From Bacteroidia bacterium (GTDB lineage: Bacteria > Bacteroidota > Bacteroidia > Cytophagales > Cyclobacteriaceae), in the NCBI GenBank assembly GCA_030432655.1, contig JAUILA010000009.1:62001-126000 (forward strand): DNA of 64,000 bases, in the 5' to 3' direction. Positions 61,433 to 64,000 of the stretch are shown piece by piece. The position numbers were made by a program, and so were the translations under genes. Within the stretch, counting starts at the first letter, position 1. Every line of letters starts with the position of its first letter. Below the pieces are notes generated by a model. It was not told the DNA's origin, made no database searches, and worked only from the letters and a program-made list of their open reading frames with translations.

Positions 61433-64000
61433 ATGGTAAACGTTCACCACGATTTGTATCGTCCGGATTTCGAGCATGATTCCTGCGGGATTGGGTGCAT
61501 AGCGAACATCGACGGCAATCGAAACCATCAGATTATTCAGGATGCGCTGGATATGCTGGAGAATATGGAACACCGGGGCGGTACCGGGGCGGATCCCCAG
61601 ACCGGGGACGGAGCCGGTATCCTGATTCAGGTACCTCATGAATTTTTGCGGATTAAATGTCTGGAACTTGAGATTGAGCTTCCTGAATTCGGACATTACG
61701 GCGTTGGAATGCTCTTTCTTCCCACCATTAAATCCATCCAGAAGCAATGCCGCGAAGTATTTGAGGAACAGGCCGAAGAAATGGGTTTCAATATCCTCGG
61801 CTACCGGGAAGTTCCGGTAAATAAGTCTATCCCGGGTTCCGGAGCCCGACGTACAGAACCACAGATCGAACAGGTTTTTCTTTCCCATAAGGACGGACTC
61901 ACCCATGAGGACCTGGAACGGAAGTTATTTGTCCTCAGAAATTACAGCACCCACTACATAGGCAATAACATTAAGGGAAATAACGGGGATTTCTACGTTC
62001 CCAGTCTCTCTTACAAGACAATCATTTATAAAGGGCAGCTTCGCACCAACCAGCTGCGCCCATTTTACTATGACCTTCAGAACAGCCAGCTTCGGTCGGC
62101 CCTGGCGGTTGTTCACTCAAGATATTCTACCAATACCTTCCCTAACTGGAAACTCGCTCAGCCTTTCCGGTACATTGCTCACAACGGGGAGATCAACACG
62201 ATCCGCGGAAATGTGACAAAAATGCAATCAAAAGAAGCAATGATGAATTCCTCCCTCTTTACGGAGGAAGAATTAAAAAAATTGCTTCCTGTGACAGATC
62301 CCAGCCATTCCGACTCGGCAAACCTCGATTCGCTGGTGGAAATGCTCGTCCTGAGCGGCCGGTCAGTACCGCATGTAATGATGATGCTGGTTCCCGAAGC
62401 CTGGGAAGACAACCGGCTGATGGGAACAGAACGCAAAGCGTTTTACAAGTACCATGCTTCGTTAATGGAACCGTGGGACGGCCCGGCAGCCCTGGTATTT
62501 ACCGATGGAAAAATCGTCGGGGCAACGCTTGACCGAAACGGACTGCGCCCGGGCAGGTATTGCATCACCCGGGACAAACGCCTGATCATTGCATCCGAGG
62601 CCGGTGCGCTCCCGGTCAATGAAGCAGACATCGTCAAAAAAGGCCGGATCCAGCCAGGTAAAATGATCGTGGCCGACCTCAAAAAGAAGAAGGTATTGTT
62701 TGACGATGAAGTTAAATCGGAAATCTACAACCGGAAACCATATGTAGACTGGATAAAACAGTACCGTGTAAAACTTAGGCTATTGCCGGATCCGCTGCAT
62801 ACGGAAAAGCCCCTGTCGCACCTGCCACTGACCAAACTGCAGCAGGCCTTTGGCTATACTTCTGAAGATCTGAAGCTGATACTCGCACCGATGGCCAGTA
62901 ATGCCACGGAGCCGGTCGGTTCCATGGGTGCCGATACGCCACTGGCAGTTTTGTCAGACCAAAGCCAGCATATCAGTAATTACTTCAAGCAATTGTTTGC
63001 CCAGGTGAGTAACCCTCCGATTGATCCTATACGGGAGCGGATGGTGATGTCCCTGTTTACACGGGTAGGTGAAAGCCGTAATATTCTTGACGAAACCCCT
63101 GAACACACCAAACAGATCCACATCTCTCAGCCGGTATTGCTGAACAAGGATATACAGAAATTCAAGAACCTTGCTGATATCGGATTTGATTACGGCGTGA
63201 TCAACTCAACGTTTGATTCGGAAGACCCTGACGGTCTGGAAGCCGGAATTGACGCGATCTGCCGGAAAGCCGAACGATTAGTCGAACAGGGCAAGAAAGT
63301 TCTGATCATTTCAGACAGGATGATCAACCGGCAGCATGCAGGAATCCCGTCGCTAATGGCGGTGGGTGCCATTCACCATTACCTCGTGAAAAAACGCCTG
63401 CGGACCAGGGCCGGACTTATTGTTGAAGCTGCTGATGTTCGGGAAACACAGCATTTCGCCACTATTATTGGATATGGTGCCAGTGCAATTAATCCTTACC
63501 TCGCGCTGGAGACACTGGAAAAGCTTAATGAAGAAGGATTCATCGAAGGGGATCTGACCAATGAGGAAGTCCTGGCGAATTATCAGAAAGCAATTGGGTA
63601 TGGCCTGCTGAAGGTAATGTCAAAAATGGGTATCAGTACCCTTCAATCCTATCAGTCCTCGCAGATTTTTGAGGCATTAGGACTAAGCACACGTGTAATT
63701 GACAAATGTTTCCACGGAACTATCTCCAGGATTGAAGGCATGGGCTTTGAAGAACTCGGTAAAGAGATCATAGCCCGCCACAGAAAAGCTTTTGAAGATG
63801 AAAGTTTCATGCGGCTGGAAACCGGTGGCGTTTACCAGTGGAAAAGACGGGGTGAAAGGCATTTATTCAACCCGGAAACCATCCACTTGCTTCAACACAG
63901 CACGCGTACCAATAATTATGATTTGTATAAAGAGTATGCCGAAAAGATCAATGATCAGACACGTCATGCCCTGACTTTACGCGGACTCCTGGAATTCAAG
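61433..64000 (+). CDS. gltB: Glutamate synthase large subunit, 3'-truncated by window edge
   Basis: An uninterrupted 856-codon frame from ATG 61433 to the window end. It makes two glutamates from glutamine and 2-oxoglutarate. The N-terminal glutamine amidotransferase domain has its nucleophile Cys 18 (HDSCGIGC) after a 17-residue propeptide, with MEHRGGTGADPQTGDGAGI, RYSTNTFPNW and AHNGEINT motifs. The linker/central domain (about 440-850) contains LDRNGLRPGRY and ISDRMINRQHAGIPSLMAVGAIHHYLV. The FMN and 3Fe-4S domains lie beyond the window. It pairs functionally with the glutaminase at the other end only in nitrogen metabolism. Confidence 0.97.
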   Translation, partial: MVNVHHDLYRPDFEHDSCGIGCIANIDGNRNHQIIQDALDMLENMEHRGGTGADPQTGDGAGILIQVPHEFLRIKCLELEIELPEFGHYGVGMLFLPTIKSIQKQCREVFEEQAEEMGFNILGYREVPVNKSIPGSGARRTEPQIEQVFLSHKDGLTHEDLERKLFVLRNYSTHYIGNNIKGNNGDFYVPSLSYKTIIYKGQLRTNQLRPFYYDLQNSQLRSALAVVHSRYSTNTFPNWKLAQPFRYIAHNGEINTIRGNVTKMQSKEAMMNSSLFTEEELKKLLPVTDPSHSDSANLDSLVEMLVLSGRSVPHVMMMLVPEAWEDNRLMGTERKAFYKYHASLMEPWDGPAALVFTDGKIVGATLDRNGLRPGRYCITRDKRLIIASEAGALPVNEADIVKKGRIQPGKMIVADLKKKKVLFDDEVKSEIYNRKPYVDWIKQYRVKLRLLPDPLHTEKPLSHLPLTKLQQAFGYTSEDLKLILAPMASNATEPVGSMGADTPLAVLSDQSQHISNYFKQLFAQVSNPPIDPIRERMVMSLFTRVGESRNILDETPEHTKQIHISQPVLLNKDIQKFKNLADIGFDYGVINSTFDSEDPDGLEAGIDAICRKAERLVEQGKKVLIISDRMINRQHAGIPSLMAVGAIHHYLVKKRLRTRAGLIVEAADVRETQHFATIIGYGASAINPYLALETLEKLNEEGFIEGDLTNEEVLANYQKAIGYGLLKVMSKMGISTLQSYQSSQIFEALGLSTRVIDKCFHGTISRIEGMGFEELGKEIIARHRKAFEDESFMRLETGGVYQWKRRGERHLFNPETIHLLQHSTRTNNYDLYKEYAEKINDQTRHALTLRGLLEFK

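Noticed and set aside
1-64000. CRISPR array, tRNA, rRNA, insertion sequence or prophage
   Set aside because: No regularly spaced repeats, no cloverleaf or rRNA-like sequence noticed, and no transposase, integrase or phage structural gene among the translated frames.

Overview
The window comes from a Bacteroidota chromosome, most likely of the class Cytophagia. Four things point there: a protein ending in a type IX secretion (T9SS) sorting domain, a one-component hybrid two-component system (sensor kinase, receiver and AraC domain in one chain), a YtxJ bacillithiol-type redox protein, and two promoters fitting the Bacteroidota pattern TTTG-N18-20-TAnnTTTG (upstream of rimP and of the fused E1 gene). 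The region is coding-dense, with about 44 genes. I see no rRNA, tRNA, CRISPR array, insertion sequence or prophage. Glutaminase is cut at the left edge and glutamate synthase (gltB) at the right edge.

Left third (1-19230): glutaminase, a MATE exporter, a Crp/Fnr regulator with a DUF1059 gene, an ArsR-SRPBCC pair behind a double palindromic operator, and a hybrid sensor/AraC regulator next to a small lipoprotein. Then come three exported hydrolases in one minus-strand operon (carboxylesterase, Fes-like esterase, beta-lactamase-like serine hydrolase), divergent from a NUDIX-fold regulator that has lost catalytic glutamates. An exported amidohydrolase, a Gfo/Idh/MocA oxidoreductase and a GT39 + GT2 glycosyltransferase pair follow.

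Middle (19232-38006): three PadR-permease modules lie within 13 kb, each a small PadR repressor translationally coupled to, or abutting, a large FtsX/MacB-type permease with an N-terminal cytoplasmic prefix domain; no ABC ATPase gene is in the window. Between the first two sits an operon of two tandem di-haem c-type cytochromes and a YceI lipocalin-like protein. After the third come a GH20 hexosaminidase lipoprotein, an NSS-family sodium symporter and four small proteins of unknown function.

Right (38165-64000): the conserved rimP-nusA-infB operon (minus strand) has a strong promoter and a terminator hairpin inside its short leader, so attenuation is likely. Next are two M28 peptidases flanking gcvP, a hairpin-rich gap with a hexanucleotide repeat, lipA, an outer-membrane barrel candidate, ytxJ with a very basic repetitive exported protein, and a fused alpha/beta E1 2-oxoacid dehydrogenase. 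The last plus-strand cluster is M16 peptidase-ispF-mnmD-lipoprotein-large T9SS lipoprotein, then gltB.

The most unusual items are the rimP leader attenuator, the PadR/prefix-permease trio with three different operators, the di-haem cytochrome/YceI operon, and the cationic repeat protein paired with YtxJ. Starts were moved inward from the longest reading frame where signal peptides, overlaps or a better start codon supported it; each entry says so.
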